Origin: Pseudofrankia inefficax
GTDB lineage: Bacteria > Actinomycetota > Actinomycetes > Frankiales > Frankiaceae
Direction: 5' to 3'
Assembly (NCBI RefSeq): GCF_000166135.1
Contig: NC_014666.1
Coordinates: 6,634,001 to 6,698,000 of the forward strand
Length of the DNA: 64,000 bases
Shown piece by piece: positions 9,448 to 18,942 of this stretch (position 1 is the stretch's first letter; every line of letters begins with the position of its first letter). Both the position numbers and the translations under genes were made by a program. The notes under the pieces were generated by a model. It searched no databases, had not been told where the DNA came from, and saw only the letters and a list, made by a program, of their open reading frames with translations.

Positions 9448-10964
9448 CGCAGCTGGTCCTTCACGACCTTGCCGGTGGCGTTCAGCGGGAGCGCGTCGAG
9501 GAACTCGACGAACCGGGGCGCCTTGAAGCCGGCCATCCGCTCCTTGGACCAGGCGATGATCTCGTCGGCCGTCACCTCGGCGCCCGACCGCTTCACGAGG
9601 AAGGCCTTGCACACCTCGCCCATCCGCGCGTCGGGCACGCCGATGACGGCCGCCTGGGCGATGGCCGGGTGCTCCAGCAGGTAGCCCTCGATCTCGGCCG
9701 GGTAGGCGTTGAACCCGCCGACGATGAACATGTCCTTCTTGCGGCCGATGATCTTCACGTAGCCGCGGTCGTCCATCGAGCCGAGGTCGCCGGTGTGCAG
9801 CCAGCCGTCGGCGTCGATCGTGTCGGTGGTCGCCGCCGGGTTCTCGAAGTAGCCCTGCATGACGCTGTAGCCGCGGATCAGCACCTCGCTGTCACCCGCG
9901 ATGGCCACCTCGATGCCGTCGCAGGGCGCGCCGACCGTGGTGGCGATGTCCTCGAACGAGTCGCCGGGCCGCGAGGCCGTCGCGGTGCCGGCCTCGGTGA
10001 GGCCGTAGCCGGTCATGATGTGCTGGAACGGCAGCTCCTGCTTCATCCGGCGGATCAGCTCCACCGGGATGTCCGCCGAACCGGTGACCGCGCAGCGCAG
10101 CGACGACAGGTCCCGGCCGGCGATCTGGCCCGAGCCGATCGCCTCCAGCAGCGACTGGTAGACGGTCGGCGCGCCCGGCAGCATCGTGATCTTCTCGCGC
10201 TCCACGATCTCGGCGACCGTGGCGACGTCGAACACGGCCAGCGGGAACATCGTCGCGCCCTTGATCAGGGACGCGATGAGGCCGGCCTTGAGCCCGAACG
10301 TGTGGAAGTACGGGTTGATCATCAGGTACCGGTCGCCCTCGCCGAGCTGGGCCTGGTACGTCCACTCGCTGTAGAGCCGCAGCGTCTGGCGGTGGTTCAT
10401 CATCACGCCCTTGGGGCGCCCGGTCGTGCCGGAGGTGAAGATGATGTCGGCGATGTCGCCGCCGTCCACCTTGCGCTCGAACGGCGAGCCGGACGTGAGG
10501 AAGTCCGACTTCAGGTCGACGCCGGTGACGCCGGCCGGGATCTCGTAGTCGATGCCGAGGAAGCCGGGCTGGGTGAGCACCGCCTTCGCGCCGCTGCGCA
10601 CGATGATGTCCGCGGCCTCGGCGGCCTTGTACCGGGTGTTGACCGGGACCAGCACCCCGCCGGCCGTGAGCAGGCCGAACGCGGCGATGGCCCACTCGGC
10701 CGAGTTCGGCGCCCAGAGGGCCACCCGGTCACCGGCCTCGACACCCAGCTCGGCGAAGGCACCGGCGGCCGCGCGGACCCGCTCGGTGAACTGGACATAG
10801 GTGAGGCGCAGGTCGCCGTCGACGAGCGCCTCCGCGTCGCCGAACCGGGTGGCGGTGCTGAGCACCATCTCCGGGATGGTGTCCCACGGCAGGCCCTGGA
10901 AGGTCGGGCTGTCCGTGGTCCCCGCGATCCGCAGGTCGCCTTCGACCCTGACGTTGTCTGTCAC
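9444..10964 (-). CDS. FadD3-like AMP-forming acyl-CoA ligase
   Basis: 506-residue ANL-superfamily ligase with FTSGTTGRPKGV, YGLTEAGTATAS, WLHTGDLGSMD, the hinge GRKKDMFIVGGFN and C-terminal Lys in NATGKVVKDQ. Size and sequence style resemble FadD3, which activates the HIP side of degraded steroid rings in mycobacteria; that match is by memory and only moderately certain. The start is GTG at 10964, 8 bases after the amidohydrolase stop, and the stop overlaps the mutase ATG. The arrangement suggests that the acid it activates, after CoA ligation, is the substrate or precursor of the mutase. Confidence 0.87.
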
Positions 10965-10972
10965 CGGGCCGG

Positions 10973-12163
10973 TCAGCCGTCGATCAGCTTGGCGAGGTTG
11001 CCACCCATGACCTTGACCTTGTCCTCCTCGCTGAGGTCGCCCAGCTCCGAGACATGGGACACCGGGTCACCGAGGCCCTCGGGGTGCGGGTAGTCCGAAC
11101 CGAACAGGATCCGGTCGATGCCGAGCAGCTCACCGAGGTCCGCGTAGCTCTCCTCCCAGAAGGGGGAGATGTTGACGTTGCGGCGCATCACGTCGAACGG
11201 GTGCTCGTCGAAGCCCTGCGGGTACTTCTTGTACGCGTCCTTGAGCGACTTCATCAGCGGGGCGACCCAGGAGGCGCCGTTCTCGATGACGGCGATCTTC
11301 AGCTCGGGGAACCGGGACAGCGCGCCGTGGCAGACCATCGCCGCGACGGAGTCCTCGATCGGGCGCCACTGGCTGACCATCTTGAACACGTCCGGCTTGA
11401 ACGGCAGGTACTCGCGCTTGTTCGAGTCCCAGTCGCTCTGGTACCGGACGTAGCCGCTGTCCGAGGAGTGCATGCCGACCAGCACGCCGTGCTCGACGAC
11501 CTTCGCCCAGAACGGGTCGAACTCCGGCAGGCCGAACGAGCGCGAGCCGCCGAGGCCGGGGACCGGCGCGGGCCGGACCAGGATGACGCGGGCGCCGCGG
11601 GCGACGACCCACTCCAGCTCCTCGATCGCCTTCTCGACGATCGGCAGCGTGATGACCGGGGTGGAGTAGATCCGGTCGGCGTAGTTGAACTGCCAGGTCT
11701 CGTACATCCACTCGTTCAGCGCGTGGACGACGGCGTGGGTCAGCTCGGGGTCGTCGCGCATCCGCTCCTCGAGCAGGCTCGCGAGCGTCGGGAACATCAG
11801 GGTCCGGTCCAGGCCCTGCTCGTTCATCAGCTCCAGGCGGGCGGCCGGCTCACGGAACGCGGGGATCGCGCGCATCGGCTTGCCGACGATCTCGCGGTAG
11901 GACTTGCCCTCCGGGTTGCCGACGCGGAAGTAGTCCTCCTGGGCGCCCGGCCGCGCCACGACGTCGAACGTCGGGTTCGGGATGTACTCGCTGATCTGGC
12001 CCCGAATGGCGATCTTGGTGCGACCCTCGACCTCCACGTACCGGATCGCGCCCTCGAACTCCTTCGGCAGGTACTTGGTGAAGGCGTCCTTGGTCTCGTA
12101 CATGTGGTTGTCCGCGTCGAAGACCGCGTACGGCGAGCGCGGCGTCACCGAGTTCGTGGACAT
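10973..12163 (-). CDS. Amidohydrolase-2 family (ACMSD-like) protein
   Basis: 396-residue metal-dependent TIM-barrel protein of the amidohydrolase-2 family, whose members decarboxylate or hydrolyse ring-cleavage products. The first metal motif is FDADNHMYE, with Asp-Asn-His in place of the usual His-x-His. Later ligand regions are HSSDSGY, an ENGASW segment and the terminal GSDYPHPEG with the conserved Asp. ATG at 12163 has AAGGAGG 5-7 bases upstream. It is closely related to the protein at 17650-18870 (shared DADNH, ISEYIPNPTF and SLLEERMRDDPELTHA blocks). It sits in the mutase operon, so it may supply or cleave a pathway intermediate. The substrate is unknown. Confidence 0.85.
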   Translation of the reverse strand: MSTNSVTPRSPYAVFDADNHMYETKDAFTKYLPKEFEGAIRYVEVEGRTKIAIRGQISEYIPNPTFDVVARPGAQEDYFRVGNPEGKSYREIVGKPMRAIPAFREPAARLELMNEQGLDRTLMFPTLASLLEERMRDDPELTHAVVHALNEWMYETWQFNYADRIYSTPVITLPIVEKAIEELEWVVARGARVILVRPAPVPGLGGSRSFGLPEFDPFWAKVVEHGVLVGMHSSDSGYVRYQSDWDSNKREYLPFKPDVFKMVSQWRPIEDSVAAMVCHGALSRFPELKIAVIENGASWVAPLMKSLKDAYKKYPQGFDEHPFDVMRRNVNISPFWEESYADLGELLGIDRILFGSDYPHPEGLGDPVSHVSELGDLSEEDKVKVMGGNLAKLIDG

Positions 12164-12185
12164 GAGACCCCTCCTTGCTGAATGC

Positions 12186-12200
12186 GAGAATCCTATTCTC
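12186..12200. promoter_or_regulatory. Family III palindrome upstream of the amidohydrolase-mutase genes
   Basis: GAGAAT-CCT-ATTCTC is a perfect 6-bp inverted repeat with a 3-base spacer, 23 bases before the amidohydrolase ATG. It overlaps the stop codon of the upstream ligase gene. It has the same layout as GGGAAT-CAC-ATTCCC at 32406. Confidence 0.55.
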
Positions 12201-13752
12201 TGGTCTGTCCGGTCGCAATGTCCCGCCGGAGCAGCGCCTTCTGGATCTTGCCACTGGGGGTGCGCGGGAAGTCCTCGACGGTGTGGATCTCCTCCGGCCA
12301 CTTCTGCCTGGCCAGGCCCACGCCCTGCAGGTGCGCCCGCAGCTCCTCCAGCGTCGGAACCGCGTGCCCCGGCAGCAGCCGCAGGACGGCGGCGGCGTGC
12401 TCCCCCAGCCGCGGGTCCGGGGCCGCGACCACGGCGACCTCCGCGATCGCGGGGAGCGTGAGCAGTGCCTCCTCGACCTCCAGGGCGCTGATGTTCTCGC
12501 CACCGCGGATGATGAAGTCCGCCTTGCGGTCCACGATCGTCAGATACCCGTCGGCGTCAAGGGCTCCGACGTCGCCGGTGTGGTACCAGCCCTCGTCGTC
12601 GAAGGCCCGCGCGGTCAGCTCGTCGTCGAGGTAGCCCAGGCACAGGTCCGGGCCGCGGCTGAGGATCTCGCCGTCCTCGGCGAGCCTGATCTCGACGCCC
12701 TCCATCGGGTCGCCGTCGGTGAACAGCCGCTTGTCCCGCGGGGCGACGTACCGGGAGCCGGTGATCGACGGGTGCTCCGTGCTGCCGTAGGACCGGAAGA
12801 CGGTCACGCCGAGGTCGGACAGGCGGGTGGTGACCGCCGCCGGCACCGACGATCCGCCCAGGCCCGCGTAGCGCATCCCGTCGAGGTGCTTCGCCACCTC
12901 GAAGTCGGGGTGGTCGATCAGGCTCGTGACGAAGTACGTCGCGCCGCCGCCGATGGTGAGGCCGTCGGCCAGCAGGGCCAGCACCTTGCCCGGGTCCCAG
13001 ACGTCGAGCAGGTTGATCGGCATCCCGTCGAGCACCGGGATCAGCAGCGCGTTGAGCATGCCGATGAAGTGGCCGACCGGCGCTCCGGTGACCTGCGCGC
13101 CCCGGTCTGCCGGCATCAGGCCGGCGAGCTGGCGGGTCTCGAACCCGAGCGTCTGGTGGCTGTGCACCACGCCCTTCGGGTCCTTGGTCGTCCCGGAGGT
13201 GAACGCGATCACCGCGGGTGTGGCCGGGTCGGCCGCCACGACGCCGGCCAGCGGCTCGTCGGCCAGCAGCGCGTCGAAGTGACGGCCATCGAGGTCACGG
13301 CCGACGACGCCGACGACCGGGATGTCGGCGCACAGGTCCGGCTGGAACTCCAGCCGGCCGAACCGCTCCGCGGTCAGGAAGACCTTCGGCTTCGCCGTCC
13401 GCAGGATGTAGCCGAGCTCCTTGCGGCCGTAGAAGTGCACGATCGGCACCGTGACCGCGCCGAGCAGCGCCGACGCCCAGAAGCCGGCCGCCGCCTCGAC
13501 CCAGTTCGGCAGCTGGAGCGCGACGACGTCACCGGGGCCGATCCCGCGGGCGCGCAGCCCGGCGGCGAGGCGGCGGGCGAGCAGTTCCACGTCACGGAAG
13601 GTGCCCTCGTAGGGCCGGACCGCCGAGTGCACCCGGAACTGGGCGTCGGGCGCGGCAGCCAAGCCGGTGGCGAGCAGGTCGCCGAGGGTCTCGGGCTTCC
13701 ACCACCCGGCCGCCTCGTACCGCTTCGCCAGCTCCTCGGGGATCGTCCGCAT
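12193..13752 (-). CDS. AMP-forming acyl-CoA ligase (cyclohexanecarboxylate/fatty-acid type)
   Basis: 519-residue ANL-superfamily ligase. Motifs: FTSGTTKDPKGV, RSYGSTEHPSITGS, WYHTGDVGALD, hinge DRKADFIIRGGEN and C-terminal Lys in PSGKIQKALLRR. ATG at 13752 is used, with GGAG about 11 bases upstream; a TTG at 13773 is an alternative that adds seven residues. It lies 29 bases upstream of the amidohydrolase gene on the same strand, but the palindrome at 12186 in that gap suggests the downstream operon also has its own promoter. The acid substrate is unknown. Confidence 0.88.
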   Translation of the reverse strand: MRTIPEELAKRYEAAGWWKPETLGDLLATGLAAAPDAQFRVHSAVRPYEGTFRDVELLARRLAAGLRARGIGPGDVVALQLPNWVEAAAGFWASALLGAVTVPIVHFYGRKELGYILRTAKPKVFLTAERFGRLEFQPDLCADIPVVGVVGRDLDGRHFDALLADEPLAGVVAADPATPAVIAFTSGTTKDPKGVVHSHQTLGFETRQLAGLMPADRGAQVTGAPVGHFIGMLNALLIPVLDGMPINLLDVWDPGKVLALLADGLTIGGGATYFVTSLIDHPDFEVAKHLDGMRYAGLGGSSVPAAVTTRLSDLGVTVFRSYGSTEHPSITGSRYVAPRDKRLFTDGDPMEGVEIRLAEDGEILSRGPDLCLGYLDDELTARAFDDEGWYHTGDVGALDADGYLTIVDRKADFIIRGGENISALEVEEALLTLPAIAEVAVVAAPDPRLGEHAAAVLRLLPGHAVPTLEELRAHLQGVGLARQKWPEEIHTVEDFPRTPSGKIQKALLRRDIATGQTRE

Positions 13753-13866
13753 GCCGGGACACGCTCCGTTCAATCAACAACGATGTTCGATCAACAGCGA
13801 GGTCGTGCGGTGGTGTCAGCCGGTCGGCATTCGCTCGGTACGCGCCCGCCTCGGCGGCAGTGAGAC

Positions 13867-13897
13867 GGTACTCTCGCCAGACGAGAACGTTAGTCCC
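13867..13897 (+). promoter_or_regulatory. Family III operator-like site before the enoyl-CoA hydratase
   Basis: ACTCTCGCCAGACGAGAACG starts at 13870, 46 bases before the GTG start of the hydratase gene. CTCG and CGAG form the inner inverted repeat. It aligns with the sites at 3891 and 17507. Confidence 0.45.
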
Positions 13898-13915
13898 AAT
13901 GGCGGAGAAGGCACA

Positions 13916-14647
13916 GTGATCGATCTCGAACTCGAGGCAGGCCTCGCGGTTGTCACGATCAACCGGCCCGAGGCGCGCAACGCCATCTCGCGGGACACCA
14001 TGGACGAGCTGGAGAAGGTGCTCGACGCCGTCGACTCGTCCGGAGCGCACGCCCTGGCGATCACCGGAGCCGGCGAGCGGGCCTTCATCTCTGGTGGCGA
14101 CCTCAAGGAACTGGCCGCGATCCGCACCTTCGAGGGCGCGGTCGACATGGCGCTGCGGATGCGCGGCCTGTGCGACCGGATCGCGAACTTCCCCGGCCCG
14201 ACGATCGCGGCGGTCAACGGCCACGCCCTGGGCGGCGGCGCCGAGGTCGCGGTGGCCGCCGACATCCGGATCGCCGCGGAAGGCATCCAGATCGGCTTCA
14301 CCCAGGTGATGCTCGCGATCATGCCGGCCTGGGGCGGCTCGGAACGGCTCGCCGCGATGGTCGGCAAGGGCAAGGCGCTCATGCTCGCCGGCGGCGGCCT
14401 GGTCGTCGACGCCCCCGAGGCCGCCCGCCTGGGGCTGGTCGACAAGGTGCTCCCCCGGGCCGAGTTCGACGCCGGGTGGCGGGCGATCGCGCGGTCGCTG
14501 GCGCATCAGCCGGCCGTCGAGATCAAGCGGATCATGTCGGGCGCGACCACCGCGCAGGAGGCCGCCGAGGCCTTCGGCCGGCTCTGGGTCGCGGACGAGC
14601 ACTGGGCCGAGGTCGACAAGGTCTTCAGCCGCATGAAGAACAAGTAA
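13916..14647 (+). CDS. Enoyl-CoA hydratase/isomerase family protein
   Basis: 243-residue crotonase-fold protein. It has the NRPEARNAIS strand, the oxyanion-hole segment ISGGDLKEL and GHALGGGAEVAVAADIRIA, and a Gly-rich WGGSERLA loop. The start is GTG at 13916, with GGAGAAGG 5 bases upstream; the frame is open to 13667 but the extension lacks family similarity. It diverges from the ligase gene at 13752 and ends at a strong terminator, so it is monocistronic under the family III site. It would hydrate or isomerise an enoyl-CoA. The residue usually acting as second catalytic Glu is not obvious by eye, so isomerase or other crotonase chemistry is possible. Confidence 0.85.
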   Translation: MIDLELEAGLAVVTINRPEARNAISRDTMDELEKVLDAVDSSGAHALAITGAGERAFISGGDLKELAAIRTFEGAVDMALRMRGLCDRIANFPGPTIAAVNGHALGGGAEVAVAADIRIAAEGIQIGFTQVMLAIMPAWGGSERLAAMVGKGKALMLAGGGLVVDAPEAARLGLVDKVLPRAEFDAGWRAIARSLAHQPAVEIKRIMSGATTAQEAAEAFGRLWVADEHWAEVDKVFSRMKNK

Positions 14648-14700
14648 GCCTTCCCGGAACCACAGCCGTTCCAGAATCACAGCCGTTCCAGAATCACAGC

Positions 14701-14732
14701 AAAGGGGGCCGCCCGGTGGGGCGGCCCCCTTT
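14701..14732 (+). terminator. Hairpin terminator after the hydratase gene
   Basis: A perfect 14-bp stem, AAAGGGGGCCGCCC with GGGCGGCCCCCTTT, surrounds a GGTG loop. Just before it lies a short direct repeat containing CAGCCGTTCCAGAATCA twice (about 14664-14698). The gene on the other side converges, so the terminator probably works both ways. Confidence 0.85.
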
Positions 14733-14754
14733 GTCGTGTCCGGCCGGCGCCAGA

Positions 14755-15969
14755 TCAGGTGATGGCGCCGGCTTCCTTCAGTTCGATGATCTTCTCCCAG
14801 TCGTAGCCGAGCTCGAGGAGGACCTCCTCGGTCTGGGCCGCGAAGTCCGGCGCCGGGGCCGCCGCGGGGGCGGTGACGTCGAACTGGACCGGGTTGGCGA
14901 CCAGCTCCATCTCGCCGGCGTCGATGATGTACTCGTTCGCCCTGACCTGCGGGTCGTAGCTGACCTGCAGGGAGTCCTGCACCGGGGCCCACGGCCCGGA
15001 CAGGGTCGCGAGCCGCTCGGTCCACTCCGCCAGCGTGCGCTTGCCGAAGGCCTCACGCAGCAGCGCGACGCCTTCCTCGGTGTGCTGGCCGATCAGCTCC
15101 GCGGTCGCGAACCGGGGGTCGTCGATCAGGTCCGGGCGCTCCACGTGGCGGCACACGTCGGCCCAGAAGCGGGCCGGCTGGAGCATGACCAGCGAGATGT
15201 AGCGGCCGTCCGCGGTCCGGTAGAGCCCGGACAGCGGATTGGTCGGCGCGCCGTGCTGCCCCGGCATGACCGCCTCGATCGGCATGTCGACGAACTTCGA
15301 CAGCGCGACGCCGTGGCCCATCGACCACACCCCGCTGCCCAGCAGCGAGACGTCGACGATCGACGGCTCGCCGGTGCGCTCGCGGCTGAACAGCGCCGCC
15401 GCGATGCCACCGGCGAGGTTCGTGCCGGAGATCGTGTCGCCGTAGGCCGGGCCGGGCGGGTTGATGATGCCCTCCAGGCCGGCGGGAGTCAGGCTCTGCG
15501 CCGTCGACCCGCGCGACCAGAAGGCGGTCATGTCGAACCCGCCCCGGTCCGACTCCAGCCCGCGCGGGCCCAGGGCGCTGCCCCGCGCGTAGATGATCTT
15601 CGGGTTGACGGCGCGGATGTCCTCGACGTCGACACGGAGCTTCTTGCGGACCTTCGGCAGGTGGTTCGTCAGGTAGACGTCGGCCTGCTTCGCCAGCTCC
15701 AGCAGGATCTCCCGGCCCAGCGGGTTGGCGATGTCCAGGCCGACGCTGCGCTTGCCCCGGTTGCTGTGCCAGATGTTGGGGTTCGGGCCGGCCGGGTCGA
15801 CCTTCATCTTGCCGATCTGGGTGAGCCCACGCTGCGGGTCACCCGTCACGGCGTGCTCGATCTTGATGACCTGAGCGCCCCACTCCCCGAGGACCGCGCC
15901 ACCCGACGGCACGAAGCCGTACATCGCGACCTCGAGGACGCGGACGCCCTCCAGCGGCCGAGCACTCAC
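14755..15969 (-). CDS. CaiB/BaiF family CoA-transferase
   Basis: 404-residue family III CoA-transferase. It opens VRVLEVAMYGFVPSGG and has SNRGKRSVGLDI. The catalytic Asp is in GFDMTAFWSRGS, a variant of the usual Asp-x3-Gln-Ala motif shared with the paralogue at 47288-48502 (AYDYLAFWMRSG). The start is GTG at 15969, overlapping the aldehyde dehydrogenase stop by 4 bases (GTGA), so the two are co-translated. The pairing suggests the dehydrogenase makes a carboxylic acid that this protein converts to a CoA thioester, which is an inference from context. Confidence 0.87.
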   Translation of the reverse strand: MSARPLEGVRVLEVAMYGFVPSGGAVLGEWGAQVIKIEHAVTGDPQRGLTQIGKMKVDPAGPNPNIWHSNRGKRSVGLDIANPLGREILLELAKQADVYLTNHLPKVRKKLRVDVEDIRAVNPKIIYARGSALGPRGLESDRGGFDMTAFWSRGSTAQSLTPAGLEGIINPPGPAYGDTISGTNLAGGIAAALFSRERTGEPSIVDVSLLGSGVWSMGHGVALSKFVDMPIEAVMPGQHGAPTNPLSGLYRTADGRYISLVMLQPARFWADVCRHVERPDLIDDPRFATAELIGQHTEEGVALLREAFGKRTLAEWTERLATLSGPWAPVQDSLQVSYDPQVRANEYIIDAGEMELVANPVQFDVTAPAAAPAPDFAAQTEEVLLELGYDWEKIIELKEAGAIT

Positions 15970-17405
15970 TTGACCGGCACCGCCAACGTCTTGCGCTCGA
16001 GGAACTCCTCCAGTCCGGCGACGCCCATCTCACGGCCGATACCGGACTGCTTGTACCCGCCGAACGGCGAGTCGGGAGCGAACCAGTTGCCGCCGTTGAC
16101 GCTGACGGTTCCGGTCCGGATCCGCCGCGCGATCGCGATCGCCCGGTCGTCGTCGGCGCCGAAGACGGAACCGGAGAGACCGAAGATCGAGTTGTTGGCG
16201 ATCGCGACGGCCTCGTCGTCACCGTCGTAGGCGATGATGGCCAGCACGGGGCCGAAGACCTCGTCCTGGGCGATCTCGCTTTCCGGGTCGACGTCGGCCA
16301 GCACCGTCGGGGCGTAGAAGTAGCCGGGGCCGTCGATCTTCTCGCCGCCGGCGACGAGGGTGGCGCCGGCCGCGACGGCCCGCTGCACCATCGCGTCGAC
16401 CTTCTCGCGCTGGTCCGCGCTGATCAGCGGGCCGACGTAGGTCTCCTCCAGCGCCGGGTCGCCGATCTTGACGTTGCCGATCGCGTCCTTGACCTTCGCG
16501 ACGAACTCGTCCTTGCGCGCGGCCGGGACGAGCAGGCGCGAGGTGACGGCGCAGCCCTGCCCCGCGTGCGAGCAGATCGTCATCGTCGCGATGAGCGCCA
16601 GGAAGTCGGCGTCCGCGTCGTCGACGGCGATGAGCGCCGACTTGCCGCCGAGCTCCAGGAAGACCTTCTTGACGGTCTTCGAGGCCACTTCCATGATCCG
16701 CCGACCGACCGGCGTCGAGCCGGTGAAGGTGATCATGTCCACGTCGGGGTCGCTGGTGAGCACCTCGGCGACCTCGACCGACGGCGAGGTGATCACGTTG
16801 ACCACGCCGGCCGGGATGTCGGTCTCGTTGGCGATGATCTCACCGAGCGCCAGGGTGATCAGCGGGGTCTGCGGCGCGCCCTTGAGGATCACGGTGCAGC
16901 CGGCCGCGAGCGCGGGAGCGACCTTCGCGATCGCGATCTGGGTCGGGTAGTTGTAAGGAATGATCGCGGAGACGACGCCCGCGGCTTCCTTCTCCACCCA
17001 GCGCCGGTTCTTGATCCCGTAGGACTCGACCTCCGGCAGCTCCTCGGTGAACGAGTAGCCCTCCAGCAGGTCCGTGTAGTACTTGACGATGTCGATCGGG
17101 ACGTCCAGCGCGGCGCCGTACGTCATCTGGCGCGGGTGGCCGACCTCGGCGATCGTCAGCTCGCGCAGCTCCTCGCGGTGCTTGACCAGGCCGTCGTAGA
17201 ACTGCCGGAGACACCGGACCCGGAACTCGACGTTCGTGGACCAGTCCGTGGTGTCGAACGCGCGCCGGGCCGCCGCGACGGCGGCCTTCGCCTGCTCGAC
17301 GCTGGCGTCGGGCGCCTCGCCCAGCACCTCACCGGTCGTGGGGTTGTACGACACGGTGGTCCGGGGCGCCTCGACCAGCTGCCCGTCGATCAGTAAGCCC
17401 TTCAA
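15966..17405 (-). CDS. Aldehyde dehydrogenase
   Basis: 479-residue NAD(P)-dependent aldehyde dehydrogenase. The catalytic Cys is in HAGQGCAVTSR, the general-base Glu in FLELGGKSA, the cofactor loop in FTGSTPVGRRI, and the C-terminal FGGYKQSGIGRE segment is typical. TTG at 17405 is preferred, with GAGGGG about 5 bases upstream and the usual N-terminus (KGLLIDGQLVEA); GTG at 17435 is an alternative adding 10 residues. It is followed by a co-translated CoA-transferase and preceded by a family III site. It probably oxidises an aldehyde intermediate to an acid before CoA activation. Confidence 0.92.
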   Translation of the reverse strand: MKGLLIDGQLVEAPRTTVSYNPTTGEVLGEAPDASVEQAKAAVAAARRAFDTTDWSTNVEFRVRCLRQFYDGLVKHREELRELTIAEVGHPRQMTYGAALDVPIDIVKYYTDLLEGYSFTEELPEVESYGIKNRRWVEKEAAGVVSAIIPYNYPTQIAIAKVAPALAAGCTVILKGAPQTPLITLALGEIIANETDIPAGVVNVITSPSVEVAEVLTSDPDVDMITFTGSTPVGRRIMEVASKTVKKVFLELGGKSALIAVDDADADFLALIATMTICSHAGQGCAVTSRLLVPAARKDEFVAKVKDAIGNVKIGDPALEETYVGPLISADQREKVDAMVQRAVAAGATLVAGGEKIDGPGYFYAPTVLADVDPESEIAQDEVFGPVLAIIAYDGDDEAVAIANNSIFGLSGSVFGADDDRAIAIARRIRTGTVSVNGGNWFAPDSPFGGYKQSGIGREMGVAGLEEFLERKTLAVPVK

Positions 17406-17503
17406 GGGAACCCCTCGCCCTCGTATGTGTTTCACCTGTGCTGGCGGGTGCGGGACCTGCGCCGCCGACGTGCGGCACGCCAGGTACTTCCCGTTCTGGA
17501 AGC

Positions 17504-17526
17504 TACATTCTCACCAGACGGGAATC
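17504..17526 (-). promoter_or_regulatory. Family III operator-like site before the aldehyde dehydrogenase
   Basis: ATTCTCACCAGACGGGAAT carries an inverted repeat, ATTCtC with GgGAAT, separated by 7 bases. It lies about 100 bases upstream of the TTG start at 17405 and matches the sites at 3891 and 13870. Confidence 0.5.
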
Positions 17527-17599
17527 AAAGTTTCGGAACTGTGGCACCTTGCTGGACGCTACCCCGCTACGGGCGGCGGTGCCCGGTTTGAGCGGGGCG

Positions 17600-17635
17600 G
17601 ACGCCCGCGGCCGACAGGGGCCGGCCGCGGGCGTC
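17600..17635 (-). terminator. Hairpin terminator after the second amidohydrolase
   Basis: A perfect 13-bp stem, GACGCCCGCGGCC with GGCCGCGGGCGTC, and a 10-base loop lie 14 bases beyond the stop at 17650. Confidence 0.75.
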
Positions 17636-17649
17636 GCGCGGGCCGGGCG

Positions 17650-18870
17650 TCAGACCGTCGCGGGCAGCGCGACCGGGACGTTCATCAGCTTGGCCAGGTT
17701 CTCGCCCATGACCTTGCGGATGAACGGCTCGGGCTGGCCCTTCAGGTCGTCGATGTAGCTGACCGGGTTGGCCAGGCCCTCCGGGTGCGGGTAGTCGGAG
17801 CCGAACAGGATGTGCTCCTCGCCGAGCAGCTCGGCCAGGTCGGCGAAGTTCTCCTCCCAGAAGGGGCTGATGTAGATGTTGCGGCGCAGCCCCTCCAGCG
17901 GGTTCTCGAGGAAGTCCTGCGGCATCTTCTTGTAGAGGTCCTTGAAGGTCTTGATCAGCGGCGCGAGCCACGAGGCGCCGTTCTCGACCACGGCGATCTT
18001 CAGGCGCGGGAAGCGCGTCACGGCGCCGTGGATGACCAGCGACGCCACCGCGTCCTCGATCGGCCGCCACGAGTGCAACATCCGGAACGCGTTCGGCTGG
18101 AACGGCAGGTGCTCGGTCGCCGAGCCCGACCACTCACCGGTGAAGCGGGAGTAGCCCGAGTCGGAGGAGTGCAGGGCGACGAGGATGTCGGCCTCCTGGA
18201 CCCGAGCCCAGAACGGGTCGAACTCCGGCAGGGCGAAGGAGCGCGGGCCCTTGTAGCCGGGCACCGGCGCCGGGCGGACCAGGATCACCTTCGCGCCGCG
18301 CTCCAGCACCCAGTCCAGCTCCTTGATCGCCTCGTCGACGATCGGCAGAGTGATCACGGGCGTGGTGAAGATCCGGTCGAGACCGTTGTAGTTGAACTGC
18401 CAGGTCTCGTAGAGCCACTCGTTGAGCGCGTGGATGGCCGCGTGGGTCAGCTCCGGGTCGTCGCGCATCCGCTCCTCGAGCAGGCTGGCGAGCGTGGGGA
18501 ACAGCAGCGTGCGGCCGAGGCCCTGCTCCTCGTCCATCAGCTTCAGCCGGGCCGCCGGCTCCCGCCAGGCCGGGATGCTGGGCACCGGCTTGCCGAAGAT
18601 CTCCCGGCGGGACTTCCCGTCCGGGTTGCCCTTGCGGTAGTACTCCTCCTGCGCGCCCGGGCGAGCGACCACGTTGAAGGTCGGGTTCGGGATGTACTCG
18701 CTGATCGTCCCGCGCACCATGATCTTCGTGCGGCCGTGCACGTCGACGTAGTCGATCGCCTTCTTGTACCGCTCCGGCAGGTACTTCGTGAACGCGTCCG
18801 TGGTCTCGTAGAGATGGTTGTCCGCGTCGAACACCGGGATCGCGGTGTCACCTGGGCCAGTTGCGGTCAT
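17650..18870 (-). CDS. Amidohydrolase-2 family protein, paralogue of 10973-12163
   Basis: 406-residue ACMSD-like amidohydrolase, closely similar along its length to the protein at 10973-12163. Shared blocks include FDADNHLYETTDAFTKYLP, ISEYIPNPTF and the terminal FGSDYPHPEG with the conserved Asp. As in the paralogue, the first metal motif is Asp-Asn-His instead of His-x-His. ATG at 18870 has AGGAGG 7 bases upstream. It is a single-gene unit between a terminator and a promoter with a family II AT-rich site, so although paralogous it appears to be under a different regulator from the copy in the mutase operon. Function is probably decarboxylation or C-C/C-N hydrolysis; the substrate is unknown. 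Confidence 0.85.
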   Translation of the reverse strand: MTATGPGDTAIPVFDADNHLYETTDAFTKYLPERYKKAIDYVDVHGRTKIMVRGTISEYIPNPTFNVVARPGAQEEYYRKGNPDGKSRREIFGKPVPSIPAWREPAARLKLMDEEQGLGRTLLFPTLASLLEERMRDDPELTHAAIHALNEWLYETWQFNYNGLDRIFTTPVITLPIVDEAIKELDWVLERGAKVILVRPAPVPGYKGPRSFALPEFDPFWARVQEADILVALHSSDSGYSRFTGEWSGSATEHLPFQPNAFRMLHSWRPIEDAVASLVIHGAVTRFPRLKIAVVENGASWLAPLIKTFKDLYKKMPQDFLENPLEGLRRNIYISPFWEENFADLAELLGEEHILFGSDYPHPEGLANPVSYIDDLKGQPEPFIRKVMGENLAKLMNVPVALPATV

Positions 18871-18923
18871 CGTCGCGCCTCCTGCTGCTCTGGCCGCCGG
18901 CTGTCTGCTCTGGCTGCCGCTCC

Positions 18924-18942
18924 AGTTAATTCATAATGCATC
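18924..18942 (-). promoter_or_regulatory. Family II AT-rich operator-like site
   Basis: On the minus strand it reads ATGCATTATGAATTAACTG, about 55 bases upstream of the amidohydrolase ATG. The core ATTATGAAT is shared with 26702. It is one of the most AT-rich stretches in the region. Confidence 0.45.

Noticed and set aside
9448-9612. Upstream extension of the mutase large-subunit frame
   Set aside because: These codons overlap the end of the FadD3-like ligase gene in another frame and give an Arg/Gly-rich peptide. ATG 9447 with the ATGA overlap fits the family start.
14664-14698. Short direct repeat of CAGCCGTTCCAGAATCA as an attachment site
   Set aside because: The two copies are adjacent and lead into a terminator stem; there is no integrase or tRNA gene nearby, so slippage duplication is more likely.
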